A stretch of DNA of 64,000 nt from Clostridium acidisoli DSM 12555. Lineage in GTDB: Bacteria; Bacillota; Clostridia; Clostridiales; Clostridiaceae. Both the position numbers and the translations under genes were made by a program. Shown here piece by piece: positions 16,392 to 24,644 of this stretch (position 1 is its first letter; each line of letters starts with the position of its first letter). The notes under the pieces were generated by a model. The model made no database searches. It worked only from the letters and a program-made list of their open reading frames with translations, and was not told the DNA's origin. Location: NCBI RefSeq assembly GCF_900176305.1, contig NZ_FWXH01000002.1, positions 930,001 to 994,000 on the forward strand, given 5' to 3'.

Positions 16392-17654
16392 CTATGCTAT
16401 CCAAAATGTTAGTAAATAAGTTATAACTCCAACCATGCCGCCAACTACAGAACCATTTATCCTTATAATTTGTAAATCATCTTCAACTTTCTCCTGCATT
16501 AGTTTTGTTATATCAGAATTATTGTATTTGTCTAAATTTTTCTTAACTAATTTTCCTATTTCATTGTGTTTTTCATCTATGGTCTTAAACATTACATCCT
16601 TTATAAGCTTATCTAGTTTGTAAATTTTGTCCTTATCTCTTATTAAATCAGAAAGCACTCTCTTTTTTTCTAGCTTTAAAATATCAACCCAGGTAGTTAA
16701 ATTTTCACTATTAACATTTATATAATTATCTATAATACTTTTCATAAAACTCTTTAAATTTTTATTTTCTAAAATTAATTTTTCTTTATAATTTTCTATT
16801 TTATATATTAATTTTTCATCTGACTTCAGTTTTTCAACATAAAAATCAACTCTATTTTTAATAAGCATTCTGTTTTTGTTGTTTTTTATAAGTATGTCTT
16901 GTAATATAACTATTGCTTTATCTTGTATTATCTTAGACGCCTTTTCATCCGATATGCCCATTATATTTCCTAAAAATAATTTATTTACAATTTTTCTGCT
17001 AGAATTTTCTTGTTCATAATTTTTCATAGAATCAATATAAATTTTATTGATTAATTCAAAACCATCTTTACTTCTTAAGTTTACAATTATTATATTAACA
17101 AGCTTATCAATTGCTTTGTCCTCATATCCACTGGCTATTATATATTTTATGAGTTCATATAAAAATCCACTTAAATTAAATTTTTTTAATATATCTATCA
17201 ATATATCTAATGAAACATCTAAAATTTTATCATTTTCCTCTACAACAAACTCACTTAACTCTTCAATAGCTTTTTCTAATATTTTATCCCCACTTTTGGA
17301 TTTTAAGAAAATTGTTAGGATTAAGGATAATTCATAACTTTTAAATTTATCCTTTAATTTATCCTTATTAAGCAGGTCATTTTCTACAGTATCTACAATA
17401 GTATTTATAAACTTATCCCTGTTGTTATTTATAATATCGGTTCTAAATATTTTTTTAGGCAAATTTATACCTAATGGCTTCTTAAATATAGCCGTGATTC
17501 CAAAAAAATCTGCAAGACCTCCAATAAATGCTGCTAGACTACCTCCAGAAATTAAACCGCCAATAAAAAGGTCCTTAAATGGATACGAAATTAAAAATAC
17601 TATAGCAAAAAATACAAGTATTACGTTTGCTGCTGTCCTGTTTTTACCCTTCAC
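16392..17654 (-). CDS. DUF445 family membrane protein (paralogue)
   Basis: A 420-residue paralogue of its downstream neighbour, with the same layout: N-terminal helices with AAFIGGLADFFGITAIFKKP, a long charged helical middle, and a C-terminal hydrophobic pair with RINGSVVGGMVGVITYL. The middle parts of the two proteins are strongly diverged while the terminal motifs are kept, as expected of a hetero-oligomeric pair. The start is GTG at 17654, preceded by GTGGTGATA. It is divergent from the CDF transporter gene. Confidence 0.85.
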   Translation of the reverse strand: MKGKNRTAANVILVFFAIVFLISYPFKDLFIGGLISGGSLAAFIGGLADFFGITAIFKKPLGINLPKKIFRTDIINNNRDKFINTIVDTVENDLLNKDKLKDKFKSYELSLILTIFLKSKSGDKILEKAIEELSEFVVEENDKILDVSLDILIDILKKFNLSGFLYELIKYIIASGYEDKAIDKLVNIIIVNLRSKDGFELINKIYIDSMKNYEQENSSRKIVNKLFLGNIMGISDEKASKIIQDKAIVILQDILIKNNKNRMLIKNRVDFYVEKLKSDEKLIYKIENYKEKLILENKNLKSFMKSIIDNYINVNSENLTTWVDILKLEKKRVLSDLIRDKDKIYKLDKLIKDVMFKTIDEKHNEIGKLVKKNLDKYNNSDITKLMQEKVEDDLQIIRINGSVVGGMVGVITYLLTFWIA

Positions 17655-17845
17655 AATATATCACCACATTCAAAATATTCTATACTTCTATCTTTACCCT
17701 TAATTATAAATATAAATACAACTTAGTATTATTTTATCATAGCAATACTAATAAAACTAATTTTTTGTTTACAATTTGCTTTTATTGAACATATTATACT
17801 ATAGTAATCTTCAGTATAAACTAATTTATAATTCAGGAGCATAAA

Positions 17846-18745
17846 ATGAAAAAGCAAGAAGCTGCAATTTTCTCGGTGATTTCAAACTTTATTTTGATAA
17901 TTTTAAAGTTAACTATTGGTATATATATTAACTCTGTAAGTGTTATATCGGAGGGTATTCACTCATCAATAGATTTACTTGCTAGCGTTATTTCATTTTT
18001 TTCTATAAAAAAAGCTAGTGAAAAAGAGGATGCTGAACATCCTTTTGGACATGGTAAATATGAAAATGTGTCTGGATTTTTTGAAGCTGTATTAATTTTG
18101 TTTACAGGAATTATTATGATATACGAAGCCATATCAAAACTCATATTAGGTAATACCATAAAATCTTTGTATTCTGGTATGTTTGTTATGGCGTTGTCCT
18201 GTATTTTAAATCTTGCAGTGGCACTATACATTTTATCTGTTTCAAAAAAAAGTAACTCCATTGCACTTAGTTCAGATGGCTATCACATTCTTACGGACTC
18301 CCTTACCTCATTTACTGTTCTTATTGGACTTTTTCTTGTAAGGATTACTGGCCTTAAATTCATTGATTCTATATCTGCTCTTTTTGTTTCTGTGCTTATT
18401 ATAAAGACTTCATTTGTTTTAATTAAAAATTCCTTAAAAGATCTCGTAGATAGTAGTTTATCTAAAAATGAATTAGAGAAGATTATACGAATCTTAAAAA
18501 GATATCCAGAAATAAAGTCTTTTCATAAGCTTAGAACACGAAAAAGTGGTGAAACCTTTGAAATAAATATGCACTTATTGTTTGATTCAAATAAGTCTCT
18601 ATTAGAAGTTCACGAGGTATGCAATTGTATAGAAAGTGAGCTTGACAGGGTTTTTCTTATTTCAAATACAACAATTCATGCTGAACCATTTATTACAAAG
18701 GAAAACAAAGTTTATGTTTTAGATAGTAACAAAAGTTACAAATAA
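17846..18745 (+). CDS. Cation diffusion facilitator family transporter
   Basis: A 299-residue divalent metal/proton antiporter of the cytoplasmic membrane. Six helices occupy about residues 8-205. The metal site of helix 2 is in EGIHSSIDLLAS, that of helix 5 in SDGYHILTDSLTS, and the HPFGHGKYE loop lies between them. A C-terminal cytoplasmic domain follows from about 207. Likely substrates are Zn, Mn or Fe; sequence alone does not decide. ATG follows CAGGAG. It is upstream of, but not co-regulated with, the thiamine unit, which has its own riboswitch. Confidence 0.92.
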   Translation: MKKQEAAIFSVISNFILIILKLTIGIYINSVSVISEGIHSSIDLLASVISFFSIKKASEKEDAEHPFGHGKYENVSGFFEAVLILFTGIIMIYEAISKLILGNTIKSLYSGMFVMALSCILNLAVALYILSVSKKSNSIALSSDGYHILTDSLTSFTVLIGLFLVRITGLKFIDSISALFVSVLIIKTSFVLIKNSLKDLVDSSLSKNELEKIIRILKRYPEIKSFHKLRTRKSGETFEINMHLLFDSNKSLLEVHEVCNCIESELDRVFLISNTTIHAEPFITKENKVYVLDSNKSYK

Positions 18746-18801
18746 ACCTTGTAACTTATTTTCCTTTGTACTATAATTTGTGTAGATAATAAATAATAAT
18801 T

Positions 18802-18885
18802 TAGCTAGGGGTGCCTTTAGGCTGAGAGATGTTTGTGCATTAACCCTTTAACCTGATCTAGATAATTCTAGCGTAGGGAAGCAGT
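18802..18885 (+). promoter_or_regulatory. TPP riboswitch (THI box) aptamer
   Basis: The conserved thi-box blocks are all present in order: GGGGTGCC at 18808-18815, GGCTGAGAGATG, ACCCTTTAACCTGATCTAG, and GCGTAGGGAAGC. It precedes thiT and a thiamine-binding protein. The 5' strand TAGCTAGGGG (18802-18811) is exactly complementary to CCCCTAGCTA at 18961-18970 in the downstream hairpin, so the aptamer and the expression platform compete for pairing. Confidence 0.96.
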
Positions 18886-18950
18886 TTACTTTAACTGTTG
18901 TAATTTTAATTACAGTTTTTATTTTTAAAATAGAAGCTTCCTTATGGAAG

Positions 18951-18990
18951 TTCAAGGACCCCCCTAGCTATAACTTAGGAGGTCCTTTTT
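18951..18990 (+). terminator. Riboswitch expression platform: terminator that also covers the thiT Shine-Dalgarno
   Basis: AAGGACC and GGTCCTT, extended by CCTA/TAGG, form a hairpin followed by TTTTT. Its 3' arm contains AGGAGGT, the ribosome binding site of thiT, whose ATG is at 18993. The hairpin can therefore act by termination, by translational blocking, or by both. Confidence 0.88.
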
Positions 18991-18992
18991 AC

Positions 18993-19652
18993 ATGGTATC
19001 ATTTATAAAAAACATTATACCGTCACTAATAACAAATCTTAAAGAGGTATCAGCGCACCCTACCTCTGTAGTAACTCTAATAGGTGTTTTGATTTTGGTT
19101 TTAGCATTTATTAAAATTAGAAAAGTTAAATTAAATACTAAGATGATAACTCAAATTGGTATTGCTTTAGCTTTATCAGCTGTACTTCAGCTATTTAGGT
19201 TGTACCATTTTCCTCAAGGAGGTAGTGTAACTCTTGGAAGTATGGTTCCAATACTCATAATTGCTTTTGTATATGGACCTGAAGTTGGATTTCTTGCTGG
19301 ATTTTTACATGGAATGTTAACTTTAATTCTTGATCCATATATACTTCACCCAGTACAGCTTTTATTTGATTACCCTCTTCCTTCTATGGCACTTGGACTT
19401 GCAGGTTATTTTAGAAATAAAAAAGTACTTGGTAGTATTGTAGCTGTATTTGTGAAGTTTATATTTCATTTTATATCAGGCGTTGCATTTTTTGGAAGTT
19501 TTGCTCCAAAAGGTATGTCTGCTATAGTTTATTCATTAACTGTTAATGGATCATTTATGTTTGTAGAAGGTGGTTTATGTGTAGTAATAATCGCTATCTT
19601 ACCAATAAAAATGCTATCTACAATGTTAAAAAAGAATGGAGCTTTAACTTAA
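18993..19652 (+). CDS. thiT: Thiamine transporter ThiT (ECF S component)
   Basis: A 219-residue membrane protein that binds thiamine for uptake with the shared ECF energising module, which is encoded elsewhere. About six helices follow an extra N-terminal hydrophobic segment (residues 24-42) not found in the shortest ThiT proteins. Family features include PILIIAFVYGPEVGFLAGFLHG and QLLFDYPLPSMALGLAGYF. The TPP riboswitch directly upstream supports the assignment. The start ATG is set by AGGAGGT inside the terminator hairpin. It is co-transcribed with a thiamine-binding protein 16 bp downstream. Confidence 0.93.
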   Translation: MVSFIKNIIPSLITNLKEVSAHPTSVVTLIGVLILVLAFIKIRKVKLNTKMITQIGIALALSAVLQLFRLYHFPQGGSVTLGSMVPILIIAFVYGPEVGFLAGFLHGMLTLILDPYILHPVQLLFDYPLPSMALGLAGYFRNKKVLGSIVAVFVKFIFHFISGVAFFGSFAPKGMSAIVYSLTVNGSFMFVEGGLCVVIIAILPIKMLSTMLKKNGALT

Positions 19653-19668
19653 AAAGGAGATGTTAAGT

Positions 19669-19977
19669 ATGGTAATTGCAGATATAGCTGTTATGCCCTT
19701 AGTTCCAGCTGTTTCAGAAGAAGAGTTGTACAAACAAGTTGATGCTGCTATTGATTATATTAAAAGCAGCGGATTAAAATATGAAATTGGTGCTATGAGT
19801 ACAACCGTTGAAGGTGAATACGATGAAGTGTTTGATCTTATAAAAAAGGTACATAGAATACCTTTTGAAGTTGGCAGTGAAAGAGTCATAACAGTTGTAA
19901 GAATCGATGAAAAAAAGGGTGGACTTACTATAGATGAAAAACTTAAAAACCACCCTGACGACAGAAAATCATTTTAA
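19669..19977 (+). CDS. MTH1187/YkoF family thiamine-binding protein
   Basis: A 102-residue protein of the MTH1187/YqgV group: IADIAVMPLVP at the N-terminus, SSGLKYEIGAMSTTVEGEYDEV in the middle and a conserved GSERVITVVRID. Related YkoF proteins bind thiamine or hydroxymethylpyrimidine. The start is ATG 19669, nine bases after AAAGGAG; an ATG at 19660 directly abuts that site and is less likely. It is the second gene of the TPP-controlled unit and ends in a strong terminator. Confidence 0.88.
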   Translation: MVIADIAVMPLVPAVSEEELYKQVDAAIDYIKSSGLKYEIGAMSTTVEGEYDEVFDLIKKVHRIPFEVGSERVITVVRIDEKKGGLTIDEKLKNHPDDRKSF

Positions 19978-19982
19978 ATTAA

Positions 19983-20030
19983 TAAAGGTGCTTACTAGAT
20001 AAAAAATTTAGTAAGCACCTTTACTTTGAT
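19983..20030. terminator. Bidirectional terminator
   Basis: AAAGGTGCTTACTA and TAGTAAGCACCTTT form a perfect 14-bp stem. It closes the thiamine operon and serves the convergent tcdA gene. Confidence 0.92.
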
Positions 20031-20043
20031 TCAATATGAATAT

Positions 20044-20805
20044 TTACAGCTGTTTTTTGATCAAATCTTTAATTACCTCTCCACCAATTATCATTCCTGC
20101 CACTGGTGGCACAAAAGATATGCTTCCTGGAATTTGCCTTTTAGCTAAACATTTTTTACTTCCTCCAGTACAAACACAACCTTCTTTACATGTAATAACT
20201 TCATCTACCTTTGGTTTTAGTGGCATTTCTTCTGAATAAAGTACTTTTAATGATCTTATTCCTCTCTTCTTAAGTTCTCGCCTCATAACCTTTGCTAGTG
20301 GACATATTTTAGTCTTATATATATCTGAAATCTTAAATTGAGTTGGATCAAGTTTATTTCCTGTACCCATACAACTTATAATTTTAACATTATGGTCTCT
20401 GCACCACATTACTAAAGCAATTTTTGAAGATACCGTATCTATGGCATCTATAACATAATCTGCATCTTCTCCAATGATTTCATCAATGTTATCTTCTTTT
20501 ACAAAAGTCTGATGAAGGATAACTTCACATTTAGGATTAATACTTAAAATTCTCTCCTTCATAACTTCAACTTTTGGTTTACTTATGGTTTTAAATGTAG
20601 CATGAATTTGCCTATTTAAGTTTGTAAGACAAACTGTATCATCATCTATTAATACAATTTTACCTACGCCACCTCTTACTAACGCTTCTACTGTAAAACT
20701 TCCTACTCCACCTATACCAAACACTACCACTTTGCTATCTTTTAATTTATCTAAAGCTTCTTTACCGATAAGAAGCTCTGTTCTTGACAAAGAATGTTGG
20801 GGCAT
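20044..20805 (-). CDS. tcdA: tRNA threonylcarbamoyladenosine dehydratase
   Basis: A 253-residue member of the E1-like ThiF/MoeB superfamily that cyclises t6A37 of tRNA to ct6A using ATP. The nucleotide motif is GIGGVGSFTVEALVRGG near residue 30, with the D-x-D-x-V segment LIDDDTVCLTNLNRQ. The family motifs VIDAIDTVSSK and SCMGTGNKLDPTQF are present. The late cysteine cluster (CKEGCVCTGGSKKC) is as in clostridial homologues. The start is ATG 20805 after AAAAGGAG; an upstream extension to 20859 is not needed. Confidence 0.9.
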   Translation of the reverse strand: MPQHSLSRTELLIGKEALDKLKDSKVVVFGIGGVGSFTVEALVRGGVGKIVLIDDDTVCLTNLNRQIHATFKTISKPKVEVMKERILSINPKCEVILHQTFVKEDNIDEIIGEDADYVIDAIDTVSSKIALVMWCRDHNVKIISCMGTGNKLDPTQFKISDIYKTKICPLAKVMRRELKKRGIRSLKVLYSEEMPLKPKVDEVITCKEGCVCTGGSKKCLAKRQIPGSISFVPPVAGMIIGGEVIKDLIKKQL

Positions 20806-20968
20806 ATATTTTACATCTCCTTTTATAATTACCTTAATCAGCATTTTATAGTATATCATATCTGCATTTATCCAATCAATAAGTTATTCCATGAATAATA
20901 TTGTACTAATTTCGTTTCGGTTTACATATCATATTTTAGAACTCTGTTTATGAAAGGATGATATCTCT

Positions 20969-21436
20969 TTGAAAAAATTATTATACATATTTTTTATAAT
21001 CATCTTATTATTAAATCTAACAGCTTGCAATAATATTAAAACTTTTAAGGAGAAAAAACCCCATAAAAATTATTATACAGATTTGCTGATTACTGATATA
21101 AAAAGCCAAAATAAATACCTAATAATTTTGCTTGATACTAATTTTTATAAAAAAGTAACCATGGACAAAGCTGAATGTGACCTAATAAAAAAATCCATGT
21201 TAGCTTTAAATAATGATAATTTTATAGATAAACCTAAGGATATACCAAATAAAGCTTTATATAAAATTTATTTTACATTTAAAAATCACAAATTTGTTGC
21301 TGAAATATATAATAAAAAATACATGTGTCTTTACCCTTGGGACGGTTCTTATGAAAAAGATTATATTAACATGGACAGCCTACCTGCAGCTTACAATCTA
21401 TTTGAGTTTTGCAAAAGTATAATCCCAAGAGATTGA
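20969..21436 (+). CDS. Putative lipoprotein, unknown function
   Basis: A 155-residue protein with a signal peptide of the lipoprotein type: KKLLYIFFIIILLLNLTAC places the lipobox cysteine at residue 20 (LTAC). The mature part is lysine-rich with a conserved-looking aromatic end (MCLYPWDGSYEKDYI). It resembles small clostridial lipoproteins without known role. The start is TTG at 20969, with GAAAGGATG upstream. It is convergent with the folate genes, three bases from folBK. Confidence 0.75.
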   Translation: MKKLLYIFFIIILLLNLTACNNIKTFKEKKPHKNYYTDLLITDIKSQNKYLIILLDTNFYKKVTMDKAECDLIKKSMLALNNDNFIDKPKDIPNKALYKIYFTFKNHKFVAEIYNKKYMCLYPWDGSYEKDYINMDSLPAAYNLFEFCKSIIPRD

Positions 21437-21439
21437 TTT

Positions 21440-22285
21440 TTAATTAAACAGTTTTACAGCATCTTTTTCTTTCTTATCCAAGTTTTCTTTAAGTTCTATT
21501 ATTCTAGTCCTTAGAATTGGATGTAGTTTGTATGGTACTAAATCACATAATGGTGCCAATACAAACAACCTTTCCTGCATTCTTGGGTGGGGAACTACTA
21601 ATTTTTCACTAGATAAGATTTCTTCATCATACAATAAAACATCTAAATCTATTGTTCTTGGTCCCCATCTTAAGGTTCTTTCTCTTTTTAGTTCCTTTTC
21701 AATTTTTAACAGTTCATCAATTAAGTTCATTGGACTTAATAAAGTTTTCATTTCTATAACACAATTCAAAAAATCATCTTGCTGAGTGTACCCAACTGGT
21801 TTAGTCTCATACATTTTAGAAATTTTAATGTTGCCATTGCCATTAATTTCACTGATTTTTTCAATAGACTTATTTATATTTTCCTCTCTACTACCCATAT
21901 TCGACCCGATGCCAATATACGTTGTATGCCAAAATCTTGTTATTTCAACTCCAGCATAATCTAGAGGTTTTCCAATAGGCGCCCAAGGTTTTTTTATATT
22001 AACCTTAACTCCATTAACCAAATTAAAAGTATTAAGTACAAATGTTGCAACATTTTCCGCCGCCGCTTCAATCAAATCAAATTTTTCTTCCTTAAACTTA
22101 GCTTCTACTCTTTCACATATCTCAGCATAATTTACAGTTTTATTTAAATCGTCAGATTGTCCAGCCATGCTTAAATCCATGTATAATTCTAAAGATATTA
22201 AAAATCTTTGGCCCATTTCTTTTTCTTCTTTGTTTACTCCGTGGTATCCATATACTTGCAAATCCTTTATAAATATTTTATCCAT
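21440..22285 (-). CDS. folB-folK: Bifunctional dihydroneopterin aldolase / HPPK
   Basis: A 281-residue fusion of two folate enzymes. Residues 1-118 are dihydroneopterin aldolase (FIKDLQVYGYHGVNKEEKE; the LIEAAAENVATFVL segment). Residues 120-275 are 6-hydroxymethyl-7,8-dihydropterin pyrophosphokinase (YIGIGSNMGSREENI; RTLRWGPRTIDLDVLLYDEEI; VPHPRMQERLFVLAPL). Together they convert dihydroneopterin to the diphosphate used by FolP. ATG follows AGGAGTG. The gene lies 13 bp after folP in the same operon, preceded by an HD-domain protein. Confidence 0.95.
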   Translation of the reverse strand: MDKIFIKDLQVYGYHGVNKEEKEMGQRFLISLELYMDLSMAGQSDDLNKTVNYAEICERVEAKFKEEKFDLIEAAAENVATFVLNTFNLVNGVKVNIKKPWAPIGKPLDYAGVEITRFWHTTYIGIGSNMGSREENINKSIEKISEINGNGNIKISKMYETKPVGYTQQDDFLNCVIEMKTLLSPMNLIDELLKIEKELKRERTLRWGPRTIDLDVLLYDEEILSSEKLVVPHPRMQERLFVLAPLCDLVPYKLHPILRTRIIELKENLDKKEKDAVKLFN

Positions 22286-22298
22286 TAACTTTTCACTC

Positions 22299-23105
22299 CT
22301 ACTTTCTAATTATAGCATCCGTCATCATAGCAGCTCTTTTATTTTCCAAAACATCATGAACTCTAACAAAGGCACAACCTTTCATTATTCCAATTACAGT
22401 AGTTGCAACAGTGCCTTCTACCCTTTCATTTGCAGGCAAATTAAGAGTGTTTCCTATAATGGACTTTCTTGATGTCCCTAGAAGTACCGGATATCCCATA
22501 TTACATATGTCTTCTAATTTTTTCATAGTTTCAAGATTTTCCTCATAGGTTTTAGCAAAACCTATACCTGGATCTAAAATTATGTTTTCTATCTTAACAC
22601 CAGCCTCCGTTGCAATTTTTATACTTTCTTTAAGATCCTCTATAATATCTTCTATCAAGTTATTATAATTCTCATTTTGTCTATTATGCATAAGACAACA
22701 AGGTACATTATATTTTGCTGCAACTTTTGCCATATTAATGTCTTTTTTAAAGCCCCAAACATCGTTAATTAAACTAGCACCATTTTTAATTGCCAGCTCT
22801 GCAACTCCAGCTTTATATGTATCAATTGAAATTGGCACGTCAAACTCACTTGCAATAGCCTCTATTATAGGCACTACTCTTCTTATCTCCTCCTCTTCTC
22901 CAAGCGGTGTATAACTTGGTCTTGTAGATTCCCCTCCGATGTCTAATATATCAGCTCCAGCAGCTATCATTTCTCTTGCATGTTCAACAGCCTTATCTAT
23001 ATCATTAAATTTCCCACCATCTGAAAATGAGTCTGGTGTAACATTAAGTATTCCCATTATATATGTTCTTTTTCCTAATTCAAAATCTTTATTTCCGATT
23101 TTCAT
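22299..23105 (-). CDS. folP: Dihydropteroate synthase
   Basis: A 268-residue TIM-barrel enzyme that joins hydroxymethyldihydropterin diphosphate and p-aminobenzoate. The signatures are GILNVTPDSFSDGGKF near residue 18, DIGGESTRPSYTPL near residue 58 and the late GTSRKSIIG. It is the target of sulfonamides. The ATG follows AAGGAG. It is upstream of folBK and downstream of an HD-domain gene, all on the minus strand with short gaps. folE and the pab genes are not in the window. Confidence 0.97.
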   Translation of the reverse strand: MKIGNKDFELGKRTYIMGILNVTPDSFSDGGKFNDIDKAVEHAREMIAAGADILDIGGESTRPSYTPLGEEEEIRRVVPIIEAIASEFDVPISIDTYKAGVAELAIKNGASLINDVWGFKKDINMAKVAAKYNVPCCLMHNRQNENYNNLIEDIIEDLKESIKIATEAGVKIENIILDPGIGFAKTYEENLETMKKLEDICNMGYPVLLGTSRKSIIGNTLNLPANERVEGTVATTVIGIMKGCAFVRVHDVLENKRAAMMTDAIIRK

Positions 23106-23130
23106 AATGTATTTCTCCTTACTTCATAAA

Positions 23131-23622
23131 TTAATATTTTACTTCTAAATTCTTTTTTTCATCATTCCAATTACATTTTTCTTTAGCATTACAAGAAAAA
23201 CAATTTCTGGAAAGTTTATCACTGTCATAAATTATTTTTCCAAGTAATGAATTTTTATCATCCTTTTTTCTATGTTCTTTAATGGCGGTAACTATTTCAC
23301 TTATTTCTTCTTCTTTAAATTTGCATTGTTTTAATATTTCAGCTGCAATTTCAGCACTAGCTAAATCATGTGGAATTCCACTTTCATATTGAAGAAATTT
23401 ACCAATATCATGAAGTAATGCTGCTGCATATATAACTTCTTTATCTAAATTAAGGTTTCTTTCAAGCTTTAATATATAAGCAATTCTTGCTACATCAAAA
23501 AAATGTTTTTTATTATGCTTACAAAACTTTCTTTTTTTCTCATGCATTTTTATGCTTTTAACACATTGCTTATATTCTTCATTTTTTATTATGTTTGTAA
23601 CTCTTTCCATTTGTAATTCCAT
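23131..23622 (-). CDS. HD domain phosphohydrolase
   Basis: A 163-residue protein with an HD metal-binding domain: H near residue 39 (KHFFDVARIAYIL), ALLHDIGKFLQYESG near residue 70 with the HD pair, IPHDLASAEIA, and a closing D in IIYDSDKLSRN. A short cysteine-bearing tail (CFSCNAKEKCNW) follows. It heads the folP-folBK operon, and in several clostridia an HD gene is found in this place. It could dephosphorylate a pterin intermediate such as dihydroneopterin triphosphate, but this is inferred from context only. Confidence 0.8.
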   Translation of the reverse strand: MELQMERVTNIIKNEEYKQCVKSIKMHEKKRKFCKHNKKHFFDVARIAYILKLERNLNLDKEVIYAAALLHDIGKFLQYESGIPHDLASAEIAAEILKQCKFKEEEISEIVTAIKEHRKKDDKNSLLGKIIYDSDKLSRNCFSCNAKEKCNWNDEKKNLEVKY

Positions 23623-23714
23623 AAAGTTAATTCCTCTCTTTTAAAATAGAGTTCTTCAATTATTATAGTATATAGTATATAATGTTTCTAATACAATAGG
23701 AAAGAAGTGATTTA

Positions 23715-24551
23715 ATGTATTTCAAAGGAGATTTTCACACTCATTCAACTGAATCAGATGGTAAGTTTTCTCCAAGTGCTTTAGTAGAACTTGCGAAAAC
23801 TAAAAACATAGATATTATGGCCCTTACAGATCATGATACTACTAACGGAATTATAGCTGCAATTTTATCAGGTAAAAAAGAAAATATTAAGATTATTCCT
23901 GGAATAGAGCTTTCAACTCGTCACAATAATGAAAGCATTCATGTGCTTGGATATTTTAAAGATGACTCCTATAAATCTGATAAATTTCAAAATGTCTTAA
24001 CTGAAATTACAACTTTTAGAGTAAAAAGAGCTAAGCTAATTGTTGAAAAACTTAATGAGCACTTTAACATTATAATCGACTATAAAGAAGTATTAAAAAA
24101 TGCTGGAGGGGTTGTGGCAAGACCGCACATTGCAAAAGCCATAATTGATGCCGGCTATAATTATTCTCTAGACTATATTTTTAATAATATAATAAACGAA
24201 GATAGCCCTGCTTATGTCCCAAATAGAAAATTAGAACTTCATGATGGAATAAAATTATTAAAGTCAATAAATGCGTTAGTAATACTTGCTCATCCAGTTC
24301 TAGTAAAAAAGACACCTATAAAGGACCTTATGAAATTTGATTTTGATGGAATAGAGGCAATTTATCCACTTAATAAAAAAGAAGATACAGAAAGATTTTT
24401 GAAGCTTGCAAGTGAATTTAATAAGCTTGTTACTGCTGGTTCTGATTTTCACAGTGGTACTATAGAAGACACAAAACACGGAAAACTAGCTTCGGTTTAT
24501 TTAGAAGAAAAACATTTAAATAAGTTTTTAAAAGCACTTGATGTTATATAA
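23715..24551 (+). CDS. PHP domain phosphoesterase
   Basis: A 278-residue PHP-family metal phosphoesterase. The four PHP motifs are visible: GDFHTHSTESDG at residues 5-16, ALTDHDTT near residue 36, PGIELSTRH near residue 60, and later LAHPV and the final GSDFHSG. Related enzymes hydrolyse 3',5'-nucleoside bisphosphates or short RNA from the 5' end (YciV/TrpH type). ATG follows GAAAGAAGTG. It is a single gene, divergent from the folate operon. Confidence 0.88.
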   Translation: MYFKGDFHTHSTESDGKFSPSALVELAKTKNIDIMALTDHDTTNGIIAAILSGKKENIKIIPGIELSTRHNNESIHVLGYFKDDSYKSDKFQNVLTEITTFRVKRAKLIVEKLNEHFNIIIDYKEVLKNAGGVVARPHIAKAIIDAGYNYSLDYIFNNIINEDSPAYVPNRKLELHDGIKLLKSINALVILAHPVLVKKTPIKDLMKFDFDGIEAIYPLNKKEDTERFLKLASEFNKLVTAGSDFHSGTIEDTKHGKLASVYLEEKHLNKFLKALDVI

Positions 24552-24566
24552 CATATCTACAATAAT

Positions 24567-24630
24567 AAAAATTGCAAAATATGAGCAGAGCAAATTTAAA
24601 AACTCTCCACTAATATTTTGCAATTTCTTA
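24567..24630. terminator. Bidirectional terminator
   Basis: AAATTGCAAAATAT and ATATTTTGCAATTT form a perfect 14-bp stem around a long loop. It lies between the convergent PHP and M18 aminopeptidase genes. Confidence 0.85.
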
Positions 24631-24644
24631 TTACTTAAAACTAA

